A stretch of 64,000 bases of DNA from an uncultured Bacteroidales bacterium (GCA_944321735.1 CALUMK010000010.1:1-64000); one strand, 5' to 3'. Positions 36,186-46,044 are shown, counted from the stretch's first letter. The notes: a model not told the origin generated them from the letters alone. Translations and numbers: made by a program.

Positions 36186-36656
36186 ATGCACCTAAAGACA
36201 CTGCTCTTCGTATTTTCACTTCTGCTGTGCCTGCCGGCCGGGCTGCAGGCTCAAAGCTTAGGCGCCAAGGCCGACGATATCGTAGGGGATTACGAAGTAT
36301 TCGACCGAGGGACAGGGGAACGGATGCATCTGAATTTCTACCGGGCCGATGACGGAGACTACGAAGCCCGGATTGTCTGGATGGAAAACCCCTTGGACGA
36401 CTTGGGCAAACCCAAGACCGATGTCCAAAACCCCCGCGCCGACAAACGCCATATCCCGCTCACCCATGTGGTGGTGGTCCGCAAGCTAAGCTACGATGCC
36501 CGCAGCAAGGAGTGGAACGGCGGCCGCGTCTACGACCCCACCAGCGGCAAGACCTACCGCTGCGCCATCGAATTCGAGAACGACAGCACGATGAAAGTCA
36601 GAGCCTATATCGGCTTCCGGATCTTAGGACGAAGCCTGTACTGGAACCGTCTGTAA
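36186..36656 (+). CDS. DUF2147-family periplasmic protein
   Basis: A 156-residue secreted protein. The signal peptide MHLKTLLFVFSLLLCLPAGLQA is followed by Gln23. The DUF2147 beta-barrel-like domain includes DDIVGDYEVFDRGTGERMHLNFYRADDGDYEARIVWM, the conserved DDLGKPKTDVQNPRADKRHIPLTHVVVVRKL and the ending YIGFRILGRSLYWNRL. Function is unknown. The ATG at 36186 is chosen over a TTG 12 bases upstream because it begins the signal peptide. Confidence 0.85.
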   Translation: MHLKTLLFVFSLLLCLPAGLQAQSLGAKADDIVGDYEVFDRGTGERMHLNFYRADDGDYEARIVWMENPLDDLGKPKTDVQNPRADKRHIPLTHVVVVRKLSYDARSKEWNGGRVYDPTSGKTYRCAIEFENDSTMKVRAYIGFRILGRSLYWNRL

Positions 36657-36824
36657 GCCATAAGCCCATCGAACAAGAACCGCCCTCCCGCCATCCGCCC
36701 CTAACACATCCATAGCCTCCGATTCGGATTAACCAGTCCGCCTTTGGATTCTTTTTCGTACATTCGCCAGCCTGAATCCAAGCGATTCCCACGACAAGGG
36801 CTTCGCGTGAAAAGTCTTAATCAC

Positions 36825-37643
36825 ATGGTCTACAAATACGGCGAACCCGTCAGAATCTACAACCACTACACCGACAAGAAGCACCGGCTCAAAATCAAGA
36901 CGCTCTGCGACCTATTCAACGATATGGCCGAGCTGCACACCTACCGGCAAGGCGTGAACGCGGATATCCTCAACCAGCAAGGGCTCACCTGGATGCTGAG
37001 ACGAATCCACATCTTCATCCCCGATATGCCCCAGCGCGAGGAAAGGGTGCTGTTCGAAAGCTGGAATCCGGCCTGCGAAGGGCTGCTGGTGCCCCGGCTC
37101 TACAAGGTCAGCGACTGGAACGAGGAAACCGCCGCCTTATATAATAATGGTATCACCACCGAAAAAGTCTCCACTGGCGCTTTGCGGGCTTTCGCCTACA
37201 CCGACTGGATGCTGATCAATTTGGAAGGCCGCCGACCGGAACGCCCCACCGAGATGATGAAACCGCTGGCGGGATACTACAACGAGGAACTGCCTTTCAA
37301 GCCGTCGATGTTCGACCGCCGGGAACAGAAAGGGATGCTGGATTTCAACCAGCCCGCCTGGCACGAAGCCTGCCGGGTACAAGCCCACTACCGGGACATC
37401 GACTTCAACGGCCACGTAACCCAAAGTTCCTATATCCAATGGATGATGGATGCCCACTCGGACTCGTTCATGGAAACGCACCGGCTCGATGAGATGGAAG
37501 TGATTTACGCCCATGAGCTGAAACCGGGAAGCGAGGTGTCCGTATGGCTATGCGATGCCGAGGAACACCAAATCTCCTATGCGATCCGGAGTTTGGACGG
37601 GGGTATTCTTCATGCGTGGGCCCGTGCCCATTTTGGCTCGTGA
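36825..37643 (+). CDS. acyl-ACP thioesterase
   Basis: A 272-residue double hot-dog-fold thioesterase that hydrolyses acyl-acyl carrier protein to release fatty acids. The N-terminal half contains LFNDMAELHTYRQG and LTWMLRRIHIFI; the C-terminal half contains the RDIDFNGHVTQSSYIQWMMDAH segment, with the Asn/His active-site pattern of FatA/FatB-like enzymes. The start is the ATG at 36825 (MVYKYGEPVRIYN). The last codons GGC TCG and the TGA stop form the left arm of the hairpin element that follows. Confidence 0.87.
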   Translation: MVYKYGEPVRIYNHYTDKKHRLKIKTLCDLFNDMAELHTYRQGVNADILNQQGLTWMLRRIHIFIPDMPQREERVLFESWNPACEGLLVPRLYKVSDWNEETAALYNNGITTEKVSTGALRAFAYTDWMLINLEGRRPERPTEMMKPLAGYYNEELPFKPSMFDRREQKGMLDFNQPAWHEACRVQAHYRDIDFNGHVTQSSYIQWMMDAHSDSFMETHRLDEMEVIYAHELKPGSEVSVWLCDAEEHQISYAIRSLDGGILHAWARAHFGS

Positions 37644-37754
37644 TAACGGCCAAGCTGCTTCGTTGCGCGAGAAGCTCGAAAATGCTCACATACTAAAGTA
37701 TGCTCCGCTTTTCTCGTCCTCGCGCGCCTCGCATCTTAGCCGTTCTGACGAGCC
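37635..37754. repeat. 120-bp hairpin element overlapping the thioesterase 3' end
   Basis: Left arm GGCTCGTGATAACGGC pairs with right arm GCCGTTCTGACGAGCC (three mismatches); the arms continue inward imperfectly to a central CATACTAAAGTATG. The inner motifs CTTCGTTGC and GCATCTTA and the outer TCTGAC are shared with the 281-bp element at 30393-30673, while the variable arm bases differ but stay complementary within each element. Confidence 0.65.
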
Positions 37755-37994
37755 AAAGAGGACGCGCCAAAGAGACAGACACAAGAATTTACTGGCAAAG
37801 CGACCGATAAATGCGATCTCATTTTTTTCAAAACCACATTCAATACAATTCTTCCGTCCGCAGAACCACACAACAGTAAAAGAAATACCACCAGCAAATA
37901 AAAAAACGCCCCCACGTACTTCCCGCACCTGAGGACGTTTAAAGCCTAAGCCTGCGCACAACGCAGCAGAGGCTTTTCAGAAAAGACCCTGAAA
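37755..37994. other. intergenic spacer
   Basis: No gene seen. It lies downstream of both convergent genes. A weak inverted sequence (AAACGCCCCCACGT / GAGGACGTTT, about 37904-37940) could be a poor terminator. Confidence 0.35.
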
Positions 37995-39413
37995 TTATTC
38001 AGCCGCAGCTACATATTCCGTGTTCTGGGGATCGAAGTTGCACCAGCCAGCCGTCCAGTCTTCCGTACCGAAAGCCCCGATGAAATTGACGGTTTCAAAG
38101 CCGGTCAGGCCGCTGAAGTCAGCACCGGAAAGCAAAGCCGAACCGCTTTCGGGCAGGAAAGAAGGAGAAGCCAAGTTGAAAGCACCGGCAATGCCCAGTT
38201 CAGCATTGGTAGCCACCACGCGGTTGTTCAAAGCCGCATTGTTGAAGTATTCTTCGGTAGTCAGGGTAGCGCTTTCCACATCCTGGTCGAAGTTCTGACG
38301 CATACCTGCCAAGATACAGTTCTTTACCACCAAGTTGTTGACAGGATCGGAGATACCCGCTTCCGCCGAGTTCATGCAGTTGTCGCTGTCGAGCAACAGA
38401 CCCAGAGGCCAGCCGGCGAATACCGAATTGTAAACCTGCAAACGGGTGTTGCGACGCAGGTGCATGGCAGCCTGGAATGGACCATAAGCGTTGTCGCTGG
38501 CAAAAGAGCTGTTGGTATTGGCCGTATCAGCCAAGGTAGCGTAAGGGCCAATCAGGGTCACGTTCGAGAAACGAGGGTTGTTCAACGGAGTGTTGCTGGA
38601 GCCGTCGCCATCGTTATCCGATTCAAAACCGTTGGACTTGGACTTGTCGGAAACCTGAATGTCGCGAACCGAAACCGCAAACTGAACCGTTCCACGGAAA
38701 CCGGCATCGGTATCGAAGTCGTCATCCCAGCCGCGGAAAGCCACCAAATTACGGCAATTCACCGTACCGCCGAACCATTCAAAGCTGTCATCCTTGATAT
38801 AGGAACACTGCACGTGGTCGATTACCGTCTGGCTACCCACGGCGCAAAGAGTCAAACCATTGATTTCCTTGTCAGTGTCAAATTCAACACCACCGTATTC
38901 GATACGGACATAACGGAGAATGCCGGAATTGTCGTTGTCATTCTGGCCACCGTACATAGTACGCGGACCACCTTCCACCTGGGCTTCGCCCGAGTTGATC
39001 ACCGCCTTGCCGCAGATAATAACGCCGCCCCAGTCACCGTAGTTACGCTGGCCGGCCGGTTTGTCGGAAGTGAAGATGATAGGGTCTTCGGCCGTACCTT
39101 CGGCCATCAGCTTGCCGCCGCGTTCCACGATCAAAGCCGCCTTGGTACCGCTCTTGCCTTGGATTACCGTACCGGCAGGAATCGTCAAGGTAGCCCCATC
39201 CACTACGTAAACGAAGCCGTCCAAGGTATAGACCGTATCGGCCGACAAAGTACGGTTGCCTTTGATTTCACCTTTCAGGACCGGATCGCCGGCAACGACA
39301 TCATCACCACCGTTGTCGTCGCTACCATTTTTGTCGTCGCAGGAGGTGAACGCCAACATTCCGCCGGCCATCATGGCCATCAGGAACCACATTTTCATTT
39401 TGTTCATTTTCAT
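37995..39413 (-). CDS. surface-type lipoprotein with beta-helix repeat fold
   Basis: A 472-residue lipoprotein with lipobox LAFTSC and an Asp-rich stretch just after the cysteine (CDDKNGSDDNGGDD), which resembles Bacteroidota lipoprotein export signals for surface display. The body has parallel beta-helix-like features: GFVYVVDGATLTIPAGTVIQG, AALIVERGGKLMAEGTAEDPIIFTS, then many short Asn/Val-rich turns. It follows a TonB-dependent receptor by 29 bases and is probably co-transcribed, acting as its surface partner in binding a ligand; the ligand is unknown. The exact start is ambiguous among several close ATGs. Confidence 0.83.
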   Translation of the reverse strand: MKMNKMKMWFLMAMMAGGMLAFTSCDDKNGSDDNGGDDVVAGDPVLKGEIKGNRTLSADTVYTLDGFVYVVDGATLTIPAGTVIQGKSGTKAALIVERGGKLMAEGTAEDPIIFTSDKPAGQRNYGDWGGVIICGKAVINSGEAQVEGGPRTMYGGQNDNDNSGILRYVRIEYGGVEFDTDKEINGLTLCAVGSQTVIDHVQCSYIKDDSFEWFGGTVNCRNLVAFRGWDDDFDTDAGFRGTVQFAVSVRDIQVSDKSKSNGFESDNDGDGSSNTPLNNPRFSNVTLIGPYATLADTANTNSSFASDNAYGPFQAAMHLRRNTRLQVYNSVFAGWPLGLLLDSDNCMNSAEAGISDPVNNLVVKNCILAGMRQNFDQDVESATLTTEEYFNNAALNNRVVATNAELGIAGAFNLASPSFLPESGSALLSGADFSGLTGFETVNFIGAFGTEDWTAGWCNFDPQNTEYVAAAE

Positions 39414-39442
39414 TTTGTTATAAAAATTTATAGGTTTATTTT

Positions 39443-42295
39443 CTAAAGTTTGAAAGTCACGCCGACTTGGAACTCAACCCCCAGCTTGTACGAACGCGGC
39501 GTTTGGGTCACCGTATGTCCCACTCCGTCGGAATCCGTGTAATGCGCAAACTGGCACTCGGTATAATCCTGGTTCAGCAGGTTGCTGGCAAGGAACTTGA
39601 TTTCCCAATGCTTGCCAATGCTTTTCTTGAGGCCGAACGACAAATCGTTGCGCGGCATCTCGTAAATGTCCGGGATATCCTCATCCGGGTTCTGGAACAC
39701 CTCGCCCACCGCCAGGATGCGGCGGCCGTAACGCCCGTACATCAGGCTCAACACCCAGCCCTTGTTCTCGTAGAACAAACCGGCATTGACCAAGTAAGGC
39801 GATTGCCCCTGCATGGCGCGGTCGCGGTCGAAGTCCTCGTCCCGGAAACGCACCTGGCTGTAAATCCAAGCTGCGTTCACCACCAAGGAGAAGTTCTTGA
39901 GCTTCATGAAGTCGAGGCTCTTTCGCAATTCCAGTTCCACGCCGGTGGTATAGGCGAAGTCGGCATTCTTGAAGGTGTAAATCGCGTTCCCGCCCGAGGA
40001 GCGGATATAGGAAACCTCGATAGGATCGCGGAAATGCTTGTAGAACGCCCCTACCGAAATCAATTCCTTGGGAGAAGGATAGAACTCGTATCGCAAGTCC
40101 ACGTTCTGGATCTTGGCATTCTTCAAATCGGTATTCCCGGTATAATCGGCAAACTGGTCGAAGTCGTAATAGACGTAAGGCGCGATTTCCCGCAACTCTG
40201 GACGGTTGATCGTGTAGGCGTAAGCCGCACGGAGGATATGCTTGTCGTTGAAATGGTAGGATCCGTTGAAGGAGGGGAACACATTCAGCTCGCTCCGGTT
40301 CACCTGTACCGGCATCGAACCGTCTGCCGTATAGCCGTTCAGGATGGTCCGCTCGTATTCGGCCCTCGCCCCTGCCGCCAAATGCCATCCGCCCACTTGC
40401 ATCTTGACCGATGCATAGAGTGCCGGAATAAAGGTGGTAGCCGTATAGGCATCGGACTTGCGGGTGTTCTCATCAATGAAGTAACCATCGGCTCGAAGGT
40501 TCTCCGGCTGGAATATCTCGGTCAAATCCCCGTACAGGAAATCCGAAGGCAGCGTGGAAGGATAACCCGAAGTGTACAGGAACTTGCGGCCGTCGAAAAC
40601 CCGGTTCTTGTACTGGGCGGCAGCCCCGGCAAGCAGCTCCAGCTTCAAGCCCTTATCCACCAACAAGCCCTTGTAGTCGATTCCTCCCGCTACCAAATGC
40701 TCGTTCATGTCCTGGTAGTAGCGGTTCACATCGGTCGCCTTGTACATCTCGTAATTCGGCATCGAAGGGTCGGTCTGCTGGCGGAAAGTCACCAAGCGGC
40801 GATCCGGCTCCTGGCGGTTCGTGAAACCGTAAGTCAGGCGGTAATCCAGCTTATGCCCTTTGGCAGGGTTGTGCGTGTAGAGCAACTGCCCCAAGTAGAG
40901 GGAACGCTGCGTATAGATGTATTCTTGTTCCCGGATATGGTAATCGTTGTTGTAGTCGATACCTTGACGGAAAGCCGTCTTGTCCTGGGCATTCTGGCTG
41001 AAAAGGTTCTTGAACTCGAAGCGCGAACCGTCCTTGAACTGGAAGCCGATATTGCCCAAAGCGTTGAGCTTGACCTTGGTACCATAATCCTCATCGGTAT
41101 AAGCATTCAGGTAACGCGGTTGCTCGTTAATCAAGTCAAACACCCCGAAGCGGTTGTTCTCGAATGCCTCGCGAACCGTGTTCTCGTAACCGTAATTGAG
41201 CGCGAACAGGCTCCCGAACTTGATATCCTTGTCTTTGCCCACCATGGCCGACTTGTCCCACTGCATCGAAAAGCCTTGGGACGGCAGGGAGGTCCGAGTA
41301 GAAGTAGCCCAGTCGTTGTCCAGCATCCGGGCGTATTCCGCTTTCTCGGCATTGCTGGCCTGGCTGATATCCGAAGGGAAGCCCGCAGGCAGCTGGCGCG
41401 AAGCCCCGCCGAAGCCTATCGCATCCGCCCCGTTGCCGTGATAATGCACAAAGTCCTTGCCGATGCTGGCCGTATTGACACCTATATTATAAGAGAAGCT
41501 CAAGGCATCCTCCGTGGGCATGCTCTTGGTGGTGATGCCGATCAGACCGCCGGAGAAATCGGCCGGAAATTCAGGCGATGCGGTCTTGTACAGCATCAAA
41601 TGATCGATGGCGTTCCCGGCAATGACATCCAAGGCGAACGCCCGGCTGTCGTTCTCTGTTCCCGGCGCCGTGGTCCCGTTGAGCAAGACCGTGTTGTACC
41701 TCACGTTCAAGCCCCGCACGTTGACCATCCCGCCTTCTTCCACGCTGACCCCCGGAAGCTTGGACACCACCTCGGCGGCATCTTTCGACTGGGAACGGGA
41801 AATCAGCTGGGACGAAGCCCCGGTAGCCACCACGTCGGCCTGCTTCATCGTGCTCAGGACCGCCGCATCGGTATGCCGCACCCGGCGTGCCGTCACCTTC
41901 ACTTCCTTCAACTCCGTAGCCGTGCTTTCCATTGCCACATCCAAATGCGTGTTCTGACCGGCCACAATCTTGATATTGGGAATCACCTGCGTCTTATAGG
42001 AAGTGAAGCTGACCTTGACAGAATAAGTACCCGGCATCAGATTGAACGTATAGCTCCCGTCCAAACCGGCTACCGCCCCCAAGGCTGTACCTTCTATCTG
42101 CACCGCGGCAAACGGCAAGGTCTCGCCCGTACCTTTGTCGGTCACCACGCCTTGCAGAACGCCTTTCGCCTTGCTTTCGCCCGTCTCCGCAATCCCCTCG
42201 CCTTCCATCGTCCCGAATCTTGCGCCATAGGAAAGACTCCCGCAACAGGCCGAGGCCCAAACCAGGCACAATATCAAAACCCTTTTTCTCATCAC
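39443..42295 (-). CDS. TonB-dependent outer-membrane receptor
   Basis: A 950-residue receptor. Signal peptide, then a carboxypeptidase-regulatory-like domain (LQGVVTDKGTGETLPFAAVQIEGT to VSFTSYKTQVIPNI), a plug domain (VVSKLPGVSVEEGGMVNVRGLNVRYNTVLLNGT), and a long beta-barrel ending in aromatic-rich strands (LGVEFQVGVTFKL). It would import a large ligand across the outer membrane using TonB-ExbBD energy. It is not of the longer SusC type. First gene of a two-gene minus-strand operon with the beta-helix lipoprotein, divergent from SusC/SusD. Confidence 0.92.
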   Translation of the reverse strand: MMRKRVLILCLVWASACCGSLSYGARFGTMEGEGIAETGESKAKGVLQGVVTDKGTGETLPFAAVQIEGTALGAVAGLDGSYTFNLMPGTYSVKVSFTSYKTQVIPNIKIVAGQNTHLDVAMESTATELKEVKVTARRVRHTDAAVLSTMKQADVVATGASSQLISRSQSKDAAEVVSKLPGVSVEEGGMVNVRGLNVRYNTVLLNGTTAPGTENDSRAFALDVIAGNAIDHLMLYKTASPEFPADFSGGLIGITTKSMPTEDALSFSYNIGVNTASIGKDFVHYHGNGADAIGFGGASRQLPAGFPSDISQASNAEKAEYARMLDNDWATSTRTSLPSQGFSMQWDKSAMVGKDKDIKFGSLFALNYGYENTVREAFENNRFGVFDLINEQPRYLNAYTDEDYGTKVKLNALGNIGFQFKDGSRFEFKNLFSQNAQDKTAFRQGIDYNNDYHIREQEYIYTQRSLYLGQLLYTHNPAKGHKLDYRLTYGFTNRQEPDRRLVTFRQQTDPSMPNYEMYKATDVNRYYQDMNEHLVAGGIDYKGLLVDKGLKLELLAGAAAQYKNRVFDGRKFLYTSGYPSTLPSDFLYGDLTEIFQPENLRADGYFIDENTRKSDAYTATTFIPALYASVKMQVGGWHLAAGARAEYERTILNGYTADGSMPVQVNRSELNVFPSFNGSYHFNDKHILRAAYAYTINRPELREIAPYVYYDFDQFADYTGNTDLKNAKIQNVDLRYEFYPSPKELISVGAFYKHFRDPIEVSYIRSSGGNAIYTFKNADFAYTTGVELELRKSLDFMKLKNFSLVVNAAWIYSQVRFRDEDFDRDRAMQGQSPYLVNAGLFYENKGWVLSLMYGRYGRRILAVGEVFQNPDEDIPDIYEMPRNDLSFGLKKSIGKHWEIKFLASNLLNQDYTECQFAHYTDSDGVGHTVTQTPRSYKLGVEFQVGVTFKL

Positions 42296-42329
42296 TGTAT
42301 TCGTCGATTTTGCTTTCTGAAATTCGGCG

Positions 42330-42337
42330 CAAAAGTA
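42330..42337 (-). promoter_or_regulatory. candidate -7 box (TACTTTTG) for the TonB receptor operon
   Basis: Minus-strand TACTTTTGC lies 34 bases before the receptor start codon. Confidence 0.5.
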
Positions 42338-42669
42338 GAAGCTAGTTGTTACGATTTCCCATACGGAATTATTGCCTTTCTATGGAGTATTTGTTACGGA
42401 ATCATTTCAATGCCCCAAAAGACGACACGCCAGAAAACCTGATACCACACAAACAGCATACCTATATATAATAGTAGGAGATGCACCTTTCCACCCGCCA
42501 TAGAAAAGACAATCCGATACGAGGAAAGGAACCGCACACCGTCCCATTTAACATTTGTTAACTCTTTTTTAACCCGCTTAACATTTTTTTAGAAGCACAT
42601 TCTTAGACATTTAACTTTTCATAGTTAATTTTTTTTCAGAAACGGGCAAGGAATGTTAAAGCCGTTCAC

Positions 42670-42699
42670 TTGGCTTTATGGAAAAATTATCTAAATTTG
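42670..42699 (+). promoter_or_regulatory. candidate promoter of the SusC/SusD operon
   Basis: TTGG at 42670-42673, 18 bases, then TAAATTTG at 42692-42699, an exact match to TAnnTTTG. Start of transcription would fall near 42706. Confidence 0.65.
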
Positions 42700-42906
42700 C
42701 TACCCTCAATTTAATGCCGAAGTGTGGGCAATAGGGAATCTTTCCCCATCAGAACGGGTTCTGAAAGCCAACCAAAGCATTGAAACTTATTGAAGAGCGA
42801 TGAAACAGATCGGATACCGTTCGAGATACGCATGAGTGTTGATGGATGACTCTCTTGCGAATAGAAAACACGAATTAAATAACACAAATCCAAATCAGCT
42901 TTTTTT

Positions 42907-45900
42907 ATGAAAAAACTAGTGCTCTTTGTGGTGTCCTTGTTCCTTATGGGAGCCGCCAACATGGCTTTCGGGCAACGCACCGTCACAGGTAAGGTCACGA
43001 GTGCGGATGACCCGATGGGTATCCCCATGGTGGCAGTCCAAATCGAAGGGACAACGATTGGTACCTCAACCGACCTCAATGGTGTTTACACCTTGAACAA
43101 CATCCCCGCCACGGCCAAGAACCTGAAATTCTCGGCTATGGGTATGAAAGACAAAATCGTGCCTATTACCAGCGGTGTGATCAATGTCGTGATGGAAACA
43201 CAAGCCGTTGCGTTGCAGGAAGTCCAAGTTTCCGCCTCCGGTTACGGGGTACGCAAGAAAGTGGACAATGTAGGTTCTGCTGTCGAGGTAGGTGAAGAAG
43301 TCATCACCCGTCAAACAGAATCCAACGTAATCAACTCCCTGCAAGGTAGTGTTCCTGGTATGCAGGTTAGTACGGCTTCCGGACAGCCCGGTTCGTCAAC
43401 TACCGTCCGTATTCGTGGTACAAGCTCCTTGTCCTCCGGCAACGACCCCTTGTACGTAATCGACGGGGTGCCCATCATTACCGGAGCCATGGGTATGACA
43501 TCCTACACCGATGGACAAGGTACCGACCCTCTGGCATCTTTGAATCCTGAAGATATCGAAAGCATCCAGTTGCTGAAAGACGCTAGTGCCACATCCATCT
43601 ATGGTTCGCGTGCCTCCAACGGGGTTATCGTAGTTACCACGAAAAAAGGTAAAGAAGGCAAGGTTTCCTTCGGGGTCAATGCCAAAATCGGTCTTTCCAC
43701 GCCTCCTAACGTAAAGAAGCGTTTCCAGAAAGTGAACATGGAAGACTTCAAGGACTTCTTGTTCGAATCCCGTCTGAACACAGCCGCCGTTAACGAAAGA
43801 ACTTATTACCGTTGGATCAACAATCCTGATTTGGCGCTGTCTTACTATGCCGAAACGCCGTCCATGAATATCGATTTCTTGAACAATAACGGCTTCCGTA
43901 CGGCAGAAGAAATCGCCGAATATGGCCCGAACACGATTTATTATACCGACTGGTGGGATGAAGTGACCCGCAACGGCCTCATCCAAGACTACTCGATGAC
44001 CGCATCGGGTGGCACCAAGAACGTCAACTACTATGCATCGGTTGGCTATTTCAACAACAAAGGTATTGTCATCGGATCTGACTACACCCGGTACAACGCT
44101 CGTTTGAACTTGGATGTCAATCCTACCGACTGGTTGTCTTTCGGTATGAACTTGACCGGGTCGTATGCCGAAGTAAACACGGTTCCTACCGGTCTGGCTT
44201 ACGCTTCGCCTATCTGGGGCGCTTCCATGATGCGTCCGACAGACCCCGTTTACGCCACCGACCCTGTTACCGGTGAAGTAAACTACAACGAATGGAACTA
44301 CACGACCAACCCGGCTTCGCAAGGTTACAACCCGGTAGCCCTTTATACCGATGAATACCGCGACCGCGCTTTCCAGCAGCAGTACAAAGCCTTGTTCAGC
44401 CCGTACTTGCGTGTCAAGCTGTACAAGAATTTGTATGTGCAGTCCAAGATTGGTATCGACTTTGTAACTTTGAAAGAAGAAAACGTTTGGTCGATGGTCG
44501 TTAACCCGCAAGGTCAGGACTTGGGCGGTTTGACCCAGATACAGGATGAAACCTACGCCTACATGAACATCACCAACACCATCAACTGGATGCCTTCCAT
44601 CAAGAAGAACAACTTCAATATCTTGATCGGTCAGGAAGCCCAGAGGTTCAACAACTACACCTCTTTTGTTTCCGGTCAGGGTTACGCTACTCCGCAGTTG
44701 ATGGCTGTCTCCAATGCTACCGACACCCGTGGTGCTGCTAACCGTGCGGATGCTACCTTGGCTTCTTACTTCGGTAACATCGAATACGATTATGACAACA
44801 AGTACTACGTATCTGCCAGTGTACGTCGCGATGGTTCTTCCCGTTTCGGTGAAGACAAACGCTGGGGTACCTTCTGGTCGGTAGGTGCAAGATACCGTAT
44901 CTCGGCTGAACGCTTCATGGCTGCCACACAAAACTGGTTGAACAACTTGAGCGTACGTATCAGCTACGGTACTTCCGGTAACCAGAACGTAGGGTACTAC
45001 CAGGCTCGCGGGGTTTACGCCTCGACCCGTTATGGCGGTCTTGCCGGTTTCGGTCCTTCTCAGTTGGCCAACCCCAATCTGGAATGGGAATCCAGAAATA
45101 AATTCGACGTGGGTTTGGAATTCATGTTGTTCAACGTGTTGACCGTTGAAGCAGACTACTACAACGACCGCACTGTCGATATGATTTTCTCCCGTCCTCT
45201 GTCTTACGCTACCGGTTTCGGTGCCATTGCCACCAACTTGGGTAGCATGCGTAACCAAGGGGTTGAAATCCAAGTGAGCGCCTTGCTGATGAACCGCAAG
45301 AACTTCCGCTGGACCTTGGGATTCAATATCACCACTAACGACAATAGGGTACTGGAATTGCCCGACCACCAACCGATCCAAAGCGGTACCATCGGACGTA
45401 TCGAAGAAGGCCGTCCTTCCAGCCAGTTGTACATGCGCGAATGGGCAGGCGTTGACCCTGCGACAGGCCGTCCCCGCTGGTATGGAGAAAACGGTGAATA
45501 CGTTTTCAACTACAACGATGCAGCCCTGCGTTATGTCGGCTTCAGCGACCCCAAATTCTACGGAGGTTTGCAGATGGGCTTTGAATTCTACAACTTCGAT
45601 ATCAGCTTCCAGTTCAACTACAACTACGGTAACTATATCTTGAGCAACGACCTTCCGTATTTGGAAAACGAAGGCCACCAGCCCGGCCAGACCACTACCT
45701 ACTGGATTATGGAAAACCGTTGGCAGCGTCCCGGCGATGATGTCGTAGTTCCGCAATTGATGAATGGCGGTAACAACAACGCCAACCAGTTGAGCTCCCG
45801 TCTGCGTATGTCCGGATCCTACCTCCGTCTCAAATCCATCATGGTAGGATACACCTTGCCCAAGAAACAGTGCGAAAAGATTTTCTTGAGCAGCCTGCGT

Positions 45901-46044
45901 ATCTATGCCAGCATCGACAATGCGTGGACCTGGTGCGCCAAGGACTTCCGCGGGTACGACCCCGAATCCGGTTTGAGCGCAATCCAAACCTCAAACTATC
46001 CTGTGCCAATCAACTATTCGATCGGTCTTAATGTTGGATTCTAA
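42907..46044 (+). CDS. SusC/RagA-family TonB-linked outer-membrane transporter
   Basis: A 1045-residue SusC-like channel. Signal peptide ends NMAFG, with Gln23 next; then a carboxypeptidase-regulatory-like domain (TVTGKVTSADDPMGIPMVAVQIEGT), the SusC-specific plug (NVINSLQGSVPGMQVSTASGQ, IRGTSSLSSGNDPLYVIDGVPI, IESIQLLKDASATSIYGSRASNGVIVVTTKKG) and the barrel to INYSIGLNVGF. It forms the transport half of a pedal-bin complex with the following SusD-like lipoprotein. Known substrates of such pairs are glycans or peptides. No glycoside hydrolase, sulfatase or sensor is nearby, so a peptide or other ligand is as likely as a glycan. Confidence 0.95.
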   Translation: MKKLVLFVVSLFLMGAANMAFGQRTVTGKVTSADDPMGIPMVAVQIEGTTIGTSTDLNGVYTLNNIPATAKNLKFSAMGMKDKIVPITSGVINVVMETQAVALQEVQVSASGYGVRKKVDNVGSAVEVGEEVITRQTESNVINSLQGSVPGMQVSTASGQPGSSTTVRIRGTSSLSSGNDPLYVIDGVPIITGAMGMTSYTDGQGTDPLASLNPEDIESIQLLKDASATSIYGSRASNGVIVVTTKKGKEGKVSFGVNAKIGLSTPPNVKKRFQKVNMEDFKDFLFESRLNTAAVNERTYYRWINNPDLALSYYAETPSMNIDFLNNNGFRTAEEIAEYGPNTIYYTDWWDEVTRNGLIQDYSMTASGGTKNVNYYASVGYFNNKGIVIGSDYTRYNARLNLDVNPTDWLSFGMNLTGSYAEVNTVPTGLAYASPIWGASMMRPTDPVYATDPVTGEVNYNEWNYTTNPASQGYNPVALYTDEYRDRAFQQQYKALFSPYLRVKLYKNLYVQSKIGIDFVTLKEENVWSMVVNPQGQDLGGLTQIQDETYAYMNITNTINWMPSIKKNNFNILIGQEAQRFNNYTSFVSGQGYATPQLMAVSNATDTRGAANRADATLASYFGNIEYDYDNKYYVSASVRRDGSSRFGEDKRWGTFWSVGARYRISAERFMAATQNWLNNLSVRISYGTSGNQNVGYYQARGVYASTRYGGLAGFGPSQLANPNLEWESRNKFDVGLEFMLFNVLTVEADYYNDRTVDMIFSRPLSYATGFGAIATNLGSMRNQGVEIQVSALLMNRKNFRWTLGFNITTNDNRVLELPDHQPIQSGTIGRIEEGRPSSQLYMREWAGVDPATGRPRWYGENGEYVFNYNDAALRYVGFSDPKFYGGLQMGFEFYNFDISFQFNYNYGNYILSNDLPYLENEGHQPGQTTTYWIMENRWQRPGDDVVVPQLMNGGNNNANQLSSRLRMSGSYLRLKSIMVGYTLPKKQCEKIFLSSLRIYASIDNAWTWCAKDFRGYDPESGLSAIQTSNYPVPINYSIGLNVGF

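Larger units (their letters stand above)
42296..42906. other. divergent regulatory region between the two outer-membrane operons
   Basis: About 610 bases with no gene. It holds a minus-strand -7 box for the TonB receptor and a plus-strand promoter for susC. Between 42540 and 42640 is an A/T-rich stretch with repeated GTTAAC/TTAAC/TTAAT motifs. The predicted susC leader is about 200 bases. Confidence 0.6.

Noticed and set aside
39467-42442. A 991-codon plus-strand frame opposite the TonB receptor
   Set aside because: Antisense shadow of a well-supported receptor gene; no domain, signal peptide or composition of its own.
43396-45987. An 863-codon minus-strand frame opposite SusC
   Set aside because: Antisense shadow of SusC with biased composition and no recognisable domain.
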